Positions 34,493 to 45,388 of a DNA stretch of 64,000 nucleotides are shown here, piece by piece. The DNA lies in NCBI GenBank assembly GCA_963724535.1, contig CAVRVD010000013.1, positions 310,001 to 374,000 of the forward strand, read 5' to 3'. The notes under the pieces were generated by a model. The model made no database searches. It was not told where the DNA came from and saw only the letters and a program-made list of their open reading frames with translations. Positions within the stretch are counted from its first letter, which is position 1; every line of letters begins with the position of its first letter. A program made the position numbers and the translations under genes. Source of the stretch: JADJPO01 sp963724535 (GTDB lineage Bacteria; Actinomycetota; Actinomycetes; Actinomycetales; Kineosporiaceae).

Positions 34493-37400
34493 GTGAGCCT
34501 GCTGCGCGCCGATCGCAGTCCCCCGCCGCGAACCCTCCTCGACGTTCTCCGGGACACCGTGGCCGAGCACGCCGACCAGCCCGCGCTCGACAACGGCGCC
34601 ACGGTGATGAGCTACGAGGAGTTCGCCCAGGCCGCCGCCGAGGTTGCCGAGGAGCTGGCGGACCTCGGCGTCGGACGCGGCGACCGGGTGGGCATCAGGG
34701 TGCCCTCGGGCACCACCGACCTGTACGTGGCGATCATGGGCACTCTGCTGGCCGGGGCGGCCTATGTGCCGGTCGACTACGACGACCCGGACGAGCGGGC
34801 CCGCACCGTCTGGGCTGAGGCGGCGGTCGCGGCCACCGTCGGTGAGCACCTGGTGATCACCGCGCACCGGCTCGACGCCGCGCCCGTGCACCCCGACCCG
34901 ACCCCGGACGACGACGCGTGGGTGATCTTCACCTCCGGATCGACCGGCGCCCCGAAGGGGGTCGCGGTCAGCCACCGCAGCGCGGCGGCGTTCGTCGACG
35001 CCGAGGCACGGCTGTTCGTGCCGGAGGCACCCATCGAGGCGGGCGACCGGGTGATGGCCGGACTGTCAGTGGCCTTCGACGCCTCCTGCGAGGAGATGTG
35101 GCTGGCCTGGCGCCACGGCGCCTGCCTGGTGCCGGCGCCCCGAGCGTTGGTCCGCAGCGGCATGGACCTCGGCCCGTGGCTGGTCGCCAACGACGTGAGC
35201 GTCGTCTCGACCGTACCCACCCTGGTCTCGTTGTGGCCTCCGGAGGCGCTGGCCGCCGTCCGGCTGCTCATCCTCGGCGGCGAGGCGTGCCCGCCCGATC
35301 TCGCCGCCCGGCTGGCCACGCCCACCCGCGAGGTCTGGAACACCTACGGGCCCACCGAGGCGACCGTGGTGGCCTGTGCAGCCCGGCTCACCGGGACCGG
35401 CCCGGTTCGGATCGGCCTGCCGCTGGACGGCTGGGACCTGGCGGTGGTGGACGGCGACGGCCGGCACGTCGCCGAGGGAGAGCTGGGCGAGCTGGTGATC
35501 GGCGGCGTCGGCCTGGCCCGCTACCTGGACGCGGCCAAGGACGCCGAGAAGTACGCCCCGATGCCGACTTTGGGCTGGCAGCGGGCCTATCGCAGCGGCG
35601 ACCTGGTCCGCTACAGCGAGGCTGGTCTGCTCTTCGCCGGGCGCGCCGACGACCAGGTCAAGATCGGCGGACGCCGGATCGAGCTCGGCGAGATCGACTC
35701 GGCGCTGCTGGCCCTGCCGGGGGTGAACGGTGCCGCTGCGGCAGTGCGCCGGACCGCGACCGGCCACGCGCTCCTGGTCGGCTACGTCAGGACGGACGCC
35801 GGCTTCGAGACGGCCCCGGCGCTGGATCGGCTGCGCACCATGCTGCCCGCCTCCCTGGTGCCCCGCCTGGCCGTGGTCGCGGACCTGCCGACCCGCACCT
35901 CCGGCAAGATCGACCGGGAGGCCCTGCCCTGGCCACTTGCCGAGGTCGGCGGTGACGAGGGCCCGCGGCTGCAGCTGACCGGCAGCCAGGACCTGGTCAG
36001 CCGGCTCTGGCTGGACGTCCTCGGCGCCGAGGTGAGCAGCGTCGAGGACGACTTCTTCGACCTCGGTGGGCGCAGCCTCACCGCGGCCCAGATGGTCTCG
36101 CTGCTGCGCACCACCCACCCCGAGGCGAGCGTCGCCGACATCTACGACCACCCGACCCTGGCCGCCCTCGCGGCACATCTCGACGCGATGGCCACTCCGG
36201 CCTCCGCGCTGAACCGGGAGGTGGCCCCGGTCCCGGTCAAGACCCAGGCCGGTCAGCTCGTGGCGACCTGGCCGCTGCGCACCGTCGCGGGACTTCGCTG
36301 GCTGACCTGGACGGCGCTCGGCGCGAACCTCGCGCACCTGGCCGGCGTGGGGTGGGTACCGACCGCGCCGTGGTGGCCGGTGCTGCTCGGCCTGGTCGCC
36401 CTGGTCAGCCCGCCCGGACGGATGCTGCTTGCAGCCGCCGGCTGTCGGCTGATCCTGGCCGGCCTCGGCCCCGGCTCCTACCCTCGCGGCGGCAAGGCCC
36501 ATCTGCGGATCTGGCTGGCCGAGCGGTTCGCCGACGAGCTGGGCGCGGCAAACCTGTCCGGCGCGGCACTGATGCGCTGGTATGCACGCCTGCTCGGCGC
36601 GACGGTCGGCCGGGACGTCGACCTGCACGCGATCCCGCCGGTCACCGGCATGCTGCACCTGGGCGACGGGTGCTCGATCGAGCCGGAGGTGGACCTGGCG
36701 GGCTGGTGGATCGACGCCGGGCGGGTCGAGATCGGGCCGATCCGGATCGGCAGGCGGGCCCGGGTCGGCGCCCGCAGCACCCTGCCGCCGGGCACGATGA
36801 TCGGCGCCGACGCCGAGCTGGCCGCGGGCTCGGCCCCGTTCGCGCCGGTGCCCAGCGGCGAGTTCTGGTCCGGCGCCCCAGCCCGGTACGTCGCGGCAGC
36901 CCGCGGGCCCTGGCAGAGCGCCCCACCCAACAGACGGCTCTGGCTGGCCGCCTACATCACCGCGGCGGCGGCGATCAGCGCGCTGCCGGCCCTGGCGGTC
37001 CTCGCCGGGGTGGCTCCGGCCTGGCCGGCGCTGCGACAGACCACGTCCGTGACGGACGCGCTGGGTGTGGCACTGGTCTGGCTGCTGCCGGCCACCACGA
37101 CGGCGCTGCTCGTCCTGGCCGTCGCGGTGTGGTTGCTGGTGCGCCTCGCCTCGGCCGGGCTGCGTCCCGGCCACCACCCGGTGCAGGGCCGCATCGCCTG
37201 GCAGGCCTGGTCGATCGTGCGGCTCCTCGACGAGGCCCGCACCTGGCTGTTCCCGCTGTACTCCAGCTCGCTCACCCCGACCTGGCTGCGGGCACTCGGC
37301 GCCCGCGTCGGCCGGGACGTCGAGTCCTCCACCGCACTGATGATCCCCACGCTCACCTCGGTCGGCGACGGGGCGTTCCTGGCCGACGACACCCTGATCG

Positions 37401-38332
37401 GCGGCTACGAGCTGGGCGGCGGCTGGCTGCGGGTGGAGCGCGTCACCGTCGGCAAGCACGCCTTCGTCGGCAACTCCGGGATGGCCGCCCCCGGACGCAA
37501 GGTACCCAAGAAGGCTCTGGTCGCCGTGCTCTCCGCCGCACCGCAGCGCGGAACGGCGAAGGCCGGCAGCTCCTGGATCGGCTCTCCCCCGGCCCAGCTG
37601 CGCCGACCAACGGTGCGGGCCGACGCCACCCGCACCCTGCACCCAGCCCGCCGGCTGCGGGTGGCCCGGGCGATGGTGGAGGCCTGCCGGCTGGTCCCGG
37701 TGGCCCTGGCCCAGGGGTTGGCCGTCGCGGTGGTCGCCGCCCTGCTCATCGTCGCCGACCGGGCGGGTTGGCTGGTGGCGGCGGCGGTCAGCGGGCTGAT
37801 GATGATGGCCGCCGGAGCGGCGGCCGCGGCGCTGGCGGCTGGGGCGAAATGGCTGCTGGTGGGCCGGATCCGGCGCAGCGACCACCCCCTGTGGTCGAGC
37901 TTCGTCTGGCGCAACGAGCTCGCCGACACCTTCGTCGAGGTGGTGGCGGCGCCCTGGTTCGCCCGGGCGGCCAGCGGCACGCCGGTGCTCAACCTCTGGC
38001 TGCGCAGCCTCGGCGCCCGGATCGCCCGGGGGGTCTGGTGCGAGACCTACTGGTTGCCCGAGCCGGACCTGATCGACCTGCGCCAGGGCGCCACCATCAA
38101 CCGCGGCTGCGTGGTGCAGACCCACCTGTTCCACGACCGGGTGCTCAGCATGGACACGGTCACCCTGCAGGCCGGAGCCACACTGGGCCCGAACTCGGTC
38201 GTGCTGCCCGCCGCCGCCATCGGTCGGCACGCCACGGTCGGGCCCGTCTCGCTGGTGATGCGCGGGGAGTCGGTGCCGGACCGGACACGGTGGATGGGCA
38301 ACCCGATCGGGCCGTGGGGGGCGCGGCGCTGA
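34493..38332 (+). CDS. Pls/PosA-family nonribosomal peptide synthetase-like protein
   Basis: The 1279-residue multidomain membrane protein starts with an adenylation domain (residues 1-480: A3 FTSGSTGAPKG near 144, A5 NTYGPTEATV near 284, A7 YRSGDLVRY near 368, A8 GRADDQVKIGGRRIELGEID, A10 SGKIDREALPW near 473) and a carrier domain (DLGGRSLTAAQ near 522). The rest alternates membrane helices (about 600-650, 815-895, 1065-1120) with three hexapeptide/left-handed beta-helix-like blocks. This matches the terminal region of Pls (epsilon-poly-lysine) and PosA synthetases, where it substitutes for a condensation/release domain. No condensation domain or tailoring genes surround it. The amino acid and product are unknown. 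Confidence 0.88.
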   Translation: MSLLRADRSPPPRTLLDVLRDTVAEHADQPALDNGATVMSYEEFAQAAAEVAEELADLGVGRGDRVGIRVPSGTTDLYVAIMGTLLAGAAYVPVDYDDPDERARTVWAEAAVAATVGEHLVITAHRLDAAPVHPDPTPDDDAWVIFTSGSTGAPKGVAVSHRSAAAFVDAEARLFVPEAPIEAGDRVMAGLSVAFDASCEEMWLAWRHGACLVPAPRALVRSGMDLGPWLVANDVSVVSTVPTLVSLWPPEALAAVRLLILGGEACPPDLAARLATPTREVWNTYGPTEATVVACAARLTGTGPVRIGLPLDGWDLAVVDGDGRHVAEGELGELVIGGVGLARYLDAAKDAEKYAPMPTLGWQRAYRSGDLVRYSEAGLLFAGRADDQVKIGGRRIELGEIDSALLALPGVNGAAAAVRRTATGHALLVGYVRTDAGFETAPALDRLRTMLPASLVPRLAVVADLPTRTSGKIDREALPWPLAEVGGDEGPRLQLTGSQDLVSRLWLDVLGAEVSSVEDDFFDLGGRSLTAAQMVSLLRTTHPEASVADIYDHPTLAALAAHLDAMATPASALNREVAPVPVKTQAGQLVATWPLRTVAGLRWLTWTALGANLAHLAGVGWVPTAPWWPVLLGLVALVSPPGRMLLAAAGCRLILAGLGPGSYPRGGKAHLRIWLAERFADELGAANLSGAALMRWYARLLGATVGRDVDLHAIPPVTGMLHLGDGCSIEPEVDLAGWWIDAGRVEIGPIRIGRRARVGARSTLPPGTMIGADAELAAGSAPFAPVPSGEFWSGAPARYVAAARGPWQSAPPNRRLWLAAYITAAAAISALPALAVLAGVAPAWPALRQTTSVTDALGVALVWLLPATTTALLVLAVAVWLLVRLASAGLRPGHHPVQGRIAWQAWSIVRLLDEARTWLFPLYSSSLTPTWLRALGARVGRDVESSTALMIPTLTSVGDGAFLADDTLIGGYELGGGWLRVERVTVGKHAFVGNSGMAAPGRKVPKKALVAVLSAAPQRGTAKAGSSWIGSPPAQLRRPTVRADATRTLHPARRLRVARAMVEACRLVPVALAQGLAVAVVAALLIVADRAGWLVAAAVSGLMMMAAGAAAAALAAGAKWLLVGRIRRSDHPLWSSFVWRNELADTFVEVVAAPWFARAASGTPVLNLWLRSLGARIARGVWCETYWLPEPDLIDLRQGATINRGCVVQTHLFHDRVLSMDTVTLQAGATLGPNSVVLPAAAIGRHATVGPVSLVMRGESVPDRTRWMGNPIGPWGARR

Positions 38333-38353
38333 CCGGCTGCGTCCCCGCGGGGG

Positions 38354-39889
38354 TCACAGGGCCAGGTGGCTGATCCGACCGGCGGTCACCGTGGCCGCGA
38401 CGGTCATCGAGCGCAGCACGGTGGCGCTCTGCGCCGGGTCCTGCTCGCGCAGCGGATCGTCGTCCAGCAGGGCCAGGTCCGCCGGCGACCCGACGGCCAC
38501 CGTGCCCCGCCCGTCGACGCTGGCGGCCAGGGCCTGGGGCGCCGTGAGTGACTCGTCGGGATTCCAGGCCGGCTCGCCGTCCGCGCCGCGCCACACGGCG
38601 GCGGCCATCGCCAGCCAGGGGTCCAACGCGGCGACCGGCGCGTCGGAGCCGAGGGCCAGCGGCACCCCGGCCTCGGTGAACGAGCGCAGCGCGAAGCACC
38701 GGTCCGCCCGGTCCGGCCAGCACTGCATCGTCACCGCCCGGTCATCGAGCAGGTGAGCCGGCTGCACGCTCGCCGTCACGCCGAGGGCGGCCATCCGCGG
38801 CAGATCGGCCGGATCGACCAGCTGGGCGTGCTCGATGCTGATCCCCGGGCCCACCGCCCGCCCCGCTCCCCCACCCGGCACGTCGGCGAGCACGTCGAGG
38901 ACGTCGCTGACCGCGGCGTCCCCGATGGCGTGGACCGCGGCGCCGAGCCCTGCCTGCCAGGCCCGGCCGAGCAGGTCGGCAAGCTCAGCGGGCGGGTGGT
39001 TCCGAACGCCGCGCGGGTGCCTCAGATCGGCGGCGTCGGCGTACGGCTCGTGGCACCAGGCGGTACGGGTGTTCAGCGACCCATCCGAAATGATCTTCAA
39101 CGGGCCCATCGTGACCAGGCCCAACCCGTCGAGCACCTGCCCGGTCCGCAGCCCCGCCGCCGTCACCTCGGCGAGCCGTTCGGGGTACACCGCGGTGCGC
39201 ACCCGCAGCCCGGTGATCCCCTCGACGACCCGGCTCGGCCAGCGGAGGTGGCCCGGGCTGAACTCCATGTCGGTGATCCCGACCACGCCGGCGGCGTTCG
39301 CCCGGCGCACCGCATCGGCCAGCCCGACGCGTTCCAGATCGGCGACACCGGGCAGGTCGCCCAGCCGCGGGAGGGCCTCGAACCATTCCCGCTCCTCGAC
39401 GACACCCTGACGCGGGTGGAGGCCGAGCAGCTCCAGCGCGCGGCTGTTGGCCCAGGCGTGGTGGCAGTCCCCGGAGATCAGGACCACCGGGTGCTGGCCG
39501 GAGACGGCATCCAGCTCGGCCACCGTCGGGCGCCGTGGCCAGGTGGCGCTGCGGTGCCCCCAACCCTGGACGACGCCGGTCCAGCCCGCGGGTAGGTCCG
39601 CCACGGCCTGCGCGACGATGCCGCTGGCGTGCTCCGCGCTCGTGGCTGAGGCCAGGTCGAGCCGCTGGGTCATCAGCGCCCACTGGGTCAGGTGTACGTG
39701 CGCGTCCCACAGCCCGGGGATCAGCCACCGGCCGCCGGTGTCCAGCACCACCTCGTCGGCAGCGGGTTCCAGGCCAGCAGCGATGTCGCTGACGATGGCA
39801 TCGACGATGCGCACGTCCAGCGGCGCCGATGACGCTCTGATCGGCCCGACCGGCACCAGCCGGACCTCGCGCAACAGGATCGAGGACAC
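38354..39889 (-). CDS. Amidohydrolase family protein (YtcJ-like)
   Basis: This 511-residue metal-dependent hydrolase has the HxH site in LWDAHVHLTQ, a second-site His in CHHAW, LKIISDGSLNTRTA, and the C-terminal Asp in LALGSDAPVAAL. Architecture is the amidohydrolase-3 type. GTG at 39889 begins MSSILLREVRLVPVG. Substrate is not predictable. It converges on the Pls/PosA gene with a 21-bp gap; 196 bp separate it from the divergent peptidase gene. Confidence 0.9.
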   Translation of the reverse strand: MSSILLREVRLVPVGPIRASSAPLDVRIVDAIVSDIAAGLEPAADEVVLDTGGRWLIPGLWDAHVHLTQWALMTQRLDLASATSAEHASGIVAQAVADLPAGWTGVVQGWGHRSATWPRRPTVAELDAVSGQHPVVLISGDCHHAWANSRALELLGLHPRQGVVEEREWFEALPRLGDLPGVADLERVGLADAVRRANAAGVVGITDMEFSPGHLRWPSRVVEGITGLRVRTAVYPERLAEVTAAGLRTGQVLDGLGLVTMGPLKIISDGSLNTRTAWCHEPYADAADLRHPRGVRNHPPAELADLLGRAWQAGLGAAVHAIGDAAVSDVLDVLADVPGGGAGRAVGPGISIEHAQLVDPADLPRMAALGVTASVQPAHLLDDRAVTMQCWPDRADRCFALRSFTEAGVPLALGSDAPVAALDPWLAMAAAVWRGADGEPAWNPDESLTAPQALAASVDGRGTVAVGSPADLALLDDDPLREQDPAQSATVLRSMTVAATVTAGRISHLAL

Positions 39890-40085
39890 TGCCGGCTCCC
39901 TGGATCTCGCGGTCAGCAGGTGAGGCGGATCGGGCGATCTCAGCCGGTGACGACCCTACCGGCGCGGCAGGTATCGACTCGTCCTGCGCAGTGACGGCGA
40001 CACCGCGGCCGAACAGGTCCTGCAGCCCACCGTGTGCCACCATCGCTGCGGACCGTTCGGCGGCGCGGCAGATGGAGGTGACCAG

Positions 40086-41384
40086 GTGCCGATGCGCGAG
40101 TACGTCCCCGGCCATGGGGACCGGCGCTACGCCGTGCGCCGCTACGACCTCGATCTCGACTACAAGGTGGCCACCAACCACCTGGCCGGCGCCGCAACCC
40201 TGAGCGTGAGGGCGCTGGAGCCGCTGCGCGAGCTGGCCCTGGACCTGTTCGGGCTGCACGTGGCCAGGGTGAGCGTCGACGGCAGGCCCCCAGCCCGGTA
40301 CCGCCACCGTGCCGCCAAGCTCGTGGTCCGGCTGCGCGAGGAGTGTCCCGCCGACGAGGACCTCACGGTGCGGATCCGCTATGCGGGCAAGCCCCGACCG
40401 GCACCGGGCATCGACGGCCGTGCCGGGTGGGAGGAGCTCACCGACGGGGTGCTCGTCGGCTCCCAGCCGCACGGGGCCTCGTCGTGGTTCCCCTGCAACG
40501 ACCGGGTCGACGACAAGGCCACCTACCGGGTGGGCGTGGCGGTGCCGGCCGGCTACCAGGTGGTGGGCAACGGCACGTTGACCGAGCGGCGGACCCGGGC
40601 CGGTCGCACCCGCTGCACCTACGAGCAGGCCGAGCCGATGGCCACCTACCTCGCCTGCGTGCAGATCGGCCGCTACGCGACAACGCCGATCGCGCGGCAC
40701 GGCACCGGGCCAACGGTCGAGATCGTGCACCCGGCCACGACGAAGGTGGGCCGGGGGACGGCGTTCGCCCGCCAGGGCGAGATGGTCACCACCTTCAGCG
40801 AGCTGTTCGGTCCCTACCCGTTCGCGGTGTACCGGGCAGTGATCACCCAGGACGAGCTGGAGATCCCGCTGGAGGCGCAGAGCCTGTCCAGCTTCGGCGC
40901 CAACCACGTCGCCGCGGGCTGGGAGAACGAGCGGCTGGTGGCTCACGAGCTGGCCCACCAGTGGTTCGGCAACTCGGTCACCGCTGCGCACTGGCGCGAC
41001 ATCTGGCTGCACGAGGGGTTCGCCTGCTACGCCGAGTGGCTGTGGTCCGAACGCGGCGGCGGGAGGCCGGCCGCCGAGCACGCCCGCCAGCACCGGTCCC
41101 GGTTGGCCAAGCTGGCGCAGGATCTCGTCCTGGCCGACCCGGGGCCGAAGCTGATGTTCGACGACCGGGTCTACAAGCGGGGCGCGCTGACTCTGCACGC
41201 GCTGCGGGCGGCGCTCGGTGATGCGGCGTTCTTCACGATGCTGCGGGCCTGGACCGCCGAGCACGCGTACGGCTCGGTGACCACGGCCCAGTTCCGTGCG
41301 CATGCACAGCGGTTCACCGACACCCCGCTCACCGGCCTGTTCGACGCCTGGCTGACCGAGACGGAGCTGCCGGTCGGAGGCTGA
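40086..41384 (+). CDS. M1 family zinc aminopeptidase-like protein
   Basis: The 432-residue protein includes the M1 N-terminal beta-domain and catalytic domain: HELAHQWFGN (HExxH), the third zinc ligand in WLHEGFACYAEW, and a Tyr at VYKRGALTLH. The usual GxMEN exopeptidase motif is replaced by EIPLEAQS, as in other actinobacterial members. It lacks the long C-terminal domain of PepN and has no signal peptide. GTG at 40086 follows GGAGG by 7 nt; an ATG at 40092 is also in frame. Confidence 0.9.
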   Translation: MPMREYVPGHGDRRYAVRRYDLDLDYKVATNHLAGAATLSVRALEPLRELALDLFGLHVARVSVDGRPPARYRHRAAKLVVRLREECPADEDLTVRIRYAGKPRPAPGIDGRAGWEELTDGVLVGSQPHGASSWFPCNDRVDDKATYRVGVAVPAGYQVVGNGTLTERRTRAGRTRCTYEQAEPMATYLACVQIGRYATTPIARHGTGPTVEIVHPATTKVGRGTAFARQGEMVTTFSELFGPYPFAVYRAVITQDELEIPLEAQSLSSFGANHVAAGWENERLVAHELAHQWFGNSVTAAHWRDIWLHEGFACYAEWLWSERGGGRPAAEHARQHRSRLAKLAQDLVLADPGPKLMFDDRVYKRGALTLHALRAALGDAAFFTMLRAWTAEHAYGSVTTAQFRAHAQRFTDTPLTGLFDAWLTETELPVGG

Positions 41385-41396
41385 CCCGGATGGCTG

Positions 41397-41864
41397 CTAC
41401 GACTCGCCCGCGGTGGGCTCGTCCGCAGCGGCGGCATCGGTGTGGTTGGCTGCCCAGGCGCGCCGGACCAGCTCGGTAAGCACCTCGGGGTCGACCTGGT
41501 CCAGCCGCTTGACGTACAGGCATCCCTTGCCGGTGGTGTGCGGGCCGAGCCGATCGAGAAGATCGGTATTGCTGTCGTAGTAGGTGAGCCCGTACAAGGT
41601 CAGCGCCGCCTTGCGCGGGGACAGACCGACGGCGAACCACTCGTGGTGCTTGCCGTCGGCGGTGGTGTACGGCTGACGACCGAACCCGATGATCGAGGGT
41701 CCCCACAGCACCGGTTCGGCGCCGGTGACCCCTCTCATCAGCTCCACCGCCGCCCGGGCGTCACTGCGTCGTCTCTCGTCGGCCACGCCGTCCAGGAACG
41801 CCTCGACCGGTGCGGCGCTCGGACGGGTCTTGCGCTCGGACGGGTCGGCGGCAGCGCCGGTCAT
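41397..41864 (-). CDS. DUF1801 domain protein
   Basis: This 155-residue protein has the DUF1801/YdhG fold recognised by VEAFLDGVADERRRSDARAAVELM, WGPSIIGFG and a C-terminal TGKGCLYVKRLDQVD. The ATG at 41864 is chosen since upstream sequence loses family similarity. Function is unknown. It converges on the M1 peptidase gene with an 12-bp gap and is divergent from the adenosine-specific kinase. Confidence 0.85.
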   Translation of the reverse strand: MTGAAADPSERKTRPSAAPVEAFLDGVADERRRSDARAAVELMRGVTGAEPVLWGPSIIGFGRQPYTTADGKHHEWFAVGLSPRKAALTLYGLTYYDSNTDLLDRLGPHTTGKGCLYVKRLDQVDPEVLTELVRRAWAANHTDAAAADEPTAGES

Positions 41865-41955
41865 CGCGGTCTCCAGGGTGTCGGCCCGGGTGGGTGTTGG
41901 ATGGTGACCCGACCGATTCTGCCGTAGCGCAGCCGACACCGTAAGGAGAGCCGAG

Positions 41956-42450
41956 ATGGCATCCGAGCTGACCTGGGAGATCGTTCCCGTCGACAAGCCG
42001 GACGACGTCAACGTCGTCATCGGACAGTCGCACTTCATCAAGACGGTGGAGGACCTGCACGAGGTCCTGGTGGGAGTCGGCCCCACCTTGAGGTTCGGGA
42101 TCGCCTTCTGCGAGGCGTCCGGTCCGCGGCTGGTGCGCCGCTCCGGCAACGACCCGGACCTGGTCGAGCTGGCTACGGACACCGCCGTGGCGATCGGGGC
42201 CGGTCACATGTTCGTGATCTTCTTGCGGGACGGCTTCCCAATCAGCATCCTCAACCAGGTCAAGGCCGTCCCCGAGGTGTGCCACGTCTTCTGTGCCACC
42301 GCCAACCCCCTCGACGTCCTGGTGGCGGTGACCCCGCGCAGCCGCGGCATCGCCGCCGTCCTGGACGGCGAGCCGCCGCTGGGCGTGGAGAGCGAGGACG
42401 AGGCGACGGCGCGGCACGCCCTGCTGCGCGCCATCGGCTACAAGCTCTGA
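41956..42450 (+). CDS. Adenosine-specific kinase family protein
   Basis: This 164-residue protein belongs to the DUF355 family, described as adenosine-specific kinase from archaeal members. Typical segments are NVVIGQSHFIKTVEDLHEVL, KFGIAFCEASG-like (here RFGIAFCEASGPRLVRRSGND), MFVIFLRDGFPI and VFCATANPLDVLV. A strong AAGGAGAG precedes the ATG. It converges on glyS with 39 bp between. Enzymatic role in bacteria is not established. Confidence 0.88.
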   Translation: MASELTWEIVPVDKPDDVNVVIGQSHFIKTVEDLHEVLVGVGPTLRFGIAFCEASGPRLVRRSGNDPDLVELATDTAVAIGAGHMFVIFLRDGFPISILNQVKAVPEVCHVFCATANPLDVLVAVTPRSRGIAAVLDGEPPLGVESEDEATARHALLRAIGYKL

Positions 42451-42489
42451 GCGCTCGGCTTGCCACCAGCCGCGGACCCGGCGGCTGGA

Positions 42490-43905
<1,416 letters not shown>

Positions 43906-44016
43906 AGGTCACTCCAACGACGGGACGGGTGGTTTCTTCGTGGCGGCGCCGGCCCGGGGGCCGGTGCCGCTGGCTCGTCGAGCCAGCCTACCCGTCCGTC
44001 CCCCCTGCCCAATCCG

Positions 44017-44388
44017 TCAGTGGGGGTCCCGACGGACCCCCGGGCCCGCGCTGTCGGCATCGGCCGCTCGCCCCGGCCTGTGTCGTACCGGCCCGGTCAG
44101 GGGTGACCAGGTCACCAGGTCCTCATAGGCGGTCGGCTCGTCGAGAGCCCGGTACATCACCGGGACCGCACGCAGCTTGACCTCGTAGGCCGACAGCGCG
44201 CGACGGTAGTCGCCGACGCATGCCCAGGTCGTGGTCAGGGTCCACAGCCGCGGATCGTCGACGTTGCGGCCCAGATGCCCTCCGGTGCAGCCGGTTTGGG
44301 CGCTCAGCGCGTGTAGGGCCTTGGCCGCCGACTCGACGAACTCGTCGGCGTCGACGACGTCGACTCGGTAGCGGGTGACCACGAGCAC
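44017..44388 (-). CDS. Antibiotic biosynthesis monooxygenase-domain protein
   Basis: This 123-residue protein carries an ABM/ferredoxin-like domain: VVTRYRVDVVDADEFVESA, GGHLGRNVDDPRLWTLTTTWA and YRRALSAYEVKL. Function is unknown. The C-terminal 25 residues are low complexity. It starts at GTG 44388, divergent from znuA, and lies 110 bp upstream of glyS. Confidence 0.75.
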   Translation of the reverse strand: MLVVTRYRVDVVDADEFVESAAKALHALSAQTGCTGGHLGRNVDDPRLWTLTTTWACVGDYRRALSAYEVKLRAVPVMYRALDEPTAYEDLVTWSPLTGPVRHRPGRAADADSAGPGVRRDPH

Positions 44389-44442
44389 CCGGCCAACCTA
44401 GCCGGTCCAACCCGGCCGGGGCTCGGCGCGGCCAGTCCCGGC

Positions 44443-44479
44443 TTGACACGAGACCCAGAGAAACTGAGAATCATTCTCA
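44443..44479 (+). promoter_or_regulatory. znu operon promoter with Zur box
   Basis: TTGACA (44443-44448) and GAGAAT (44466-44471) are 17 bp apart. A perfect 7-1-7 palindrome TGAGAATCATTCTCA (44465-44479) covers the -10 and ends on the first base of the znuA ATG. It matches the actinobacterial Zur/FurB box type. A transcript starting 7-8 nt after the -10 would begin at the ATG, hence leaderless. Zur with zinc would block RNA polymerase directly. Confidence 0.85.
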
Positions 44480-45378
44480 TGCGAAGACGGGCCATACTCG
44501 GCGTGGCCATGCTCCTGGTGACCGGGTGCGGCGCGACGGGCGGGACCGGAGCCGCCGACCCCGCCGAGGGCCCGCGCGTCGTCGCCGGCTTCTACCCGGT
44601 GGAGTTCGCCACGGCCCGGATCCTGGGCGATCGCGGCATGGTGCAGAACGTGACCCCGCCCGGCGCCGAGCCCCACGACCTGGAGCTCACCCCGCGGGGC
44701 GTCGCCGCCGTCGCCGAGGCCGACCTCGTCGTCTATCTGGCCGGGTTCCAGCCCGCTCTGGACGACGCCGTCGCCAGCCAGGCTCCGAACCGGGGGTTGG
44801 ACGTCTCCCCGGCCGCCCGCCTGACTCCCACCGCGGGCGAGCCCGCCGACGGGACGAGGCGCGACCCGCACTTCTGGCTCGACCCGACCCGGCTGGCCGA
44901 CGTGGCCGACGCCGTCGCCGAGCACCTCGCGGAGCTGAGCCCGGACGACGCGAACACCTTCCGTGCCAACGCCGCTGCCCTGCGGACGGACCTGACCACC
45001 CTGGACGAGGAGTTCCGCTCCGGCCTGGCCGAGTGCGCCAGCCGCATCGTGGTGACCTCCCACGAGGCCTTCGGCTACCTGGCCGAGCGGTACGACCTGA
45101 CCCAGGTCGGCATCGCCGGGCTGAGCCCGGACGCCGAGCCGGACGCACGGGCCCTGGCCGAGCTGACCGACTTCATCCGGACCAACGACGTGCGAACGGT
45201 CTACTACGAGACCCTGGTCAGCCCGGACGTCGCGACCACGCTGGCCGACGGCGCGGGCGTGCGGACCGCCGTCCTCGATCCGCTGGAGGGTTTGGCCGAT
45301 CCAGACTCCGCGGCCGACTACATCTCGACGATGCGGGCGAACCTCAGCACGCTGCGTGGGGGGCAGGCGTGCTCCTAG
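44479..45378 (+). CDS. znuA: Zinc ABC transporter substrate-binding lipoprotein
   Basis: ZnuA captures Zn outside the membrane for ZnuBC. The 299-residue protein starts MRRRAILGVAMLLVTGCG, a lipoprotein signal with lipobox LVTGC (lipidated Cys at 17). Metal ligands are His in GAEPHDLE, His in DPHFWLDP, His in TSHEAFGY and a C-terminal Glu/Asp (YYETLVSPD). The His-rich loop of some ZnuA proteins is missing. ATG at 44479 is chosen over an upstream TTG because it gives the signal peptide and coincides with the expected transcription start. The next gene follows 10 bp later. Confidence 0.92.
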   Translation: MRRRAILGVAMLLVTGCGATGGTGAADPAEGPRVVAGFYPVEFATARILGDRGMVQNVTPPGAEPHDLELTPRGVAAVAEADLVVYLAGFQPALDDAVASQAPNRGLDVSPAARLTPTAGEPADGTRRDPHFWLDPTRLADVADAVAEHLAELSPDDANTFRANAAALRTDLTTLDEEFRSGLAECASRIVVTSHEAFGYLAERYDLTQVGIAGLSPDAEPDARALAELTDFIRTNDVRTVYYETLVSPDVATTLADGAGVRTAVLDPLEGLADPDSAADYISTMRANLSTLRGGQACS

Positions 45379-45388
45379 GCTGGTCGGC

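Noticed and set aside
35066..38230. A 1054-codon antisense frame across the Pls/PosA gene
   Set aside because: Shadow frame of a GC-rich gene with clear adenylation and carrier motifs on the plus strand.
43906..44016. T-box riboswitch before glyS
   Set aside because: The 110-bp leader is short and I could not find the T-box TGGN consensus bulge or a specifier stem.
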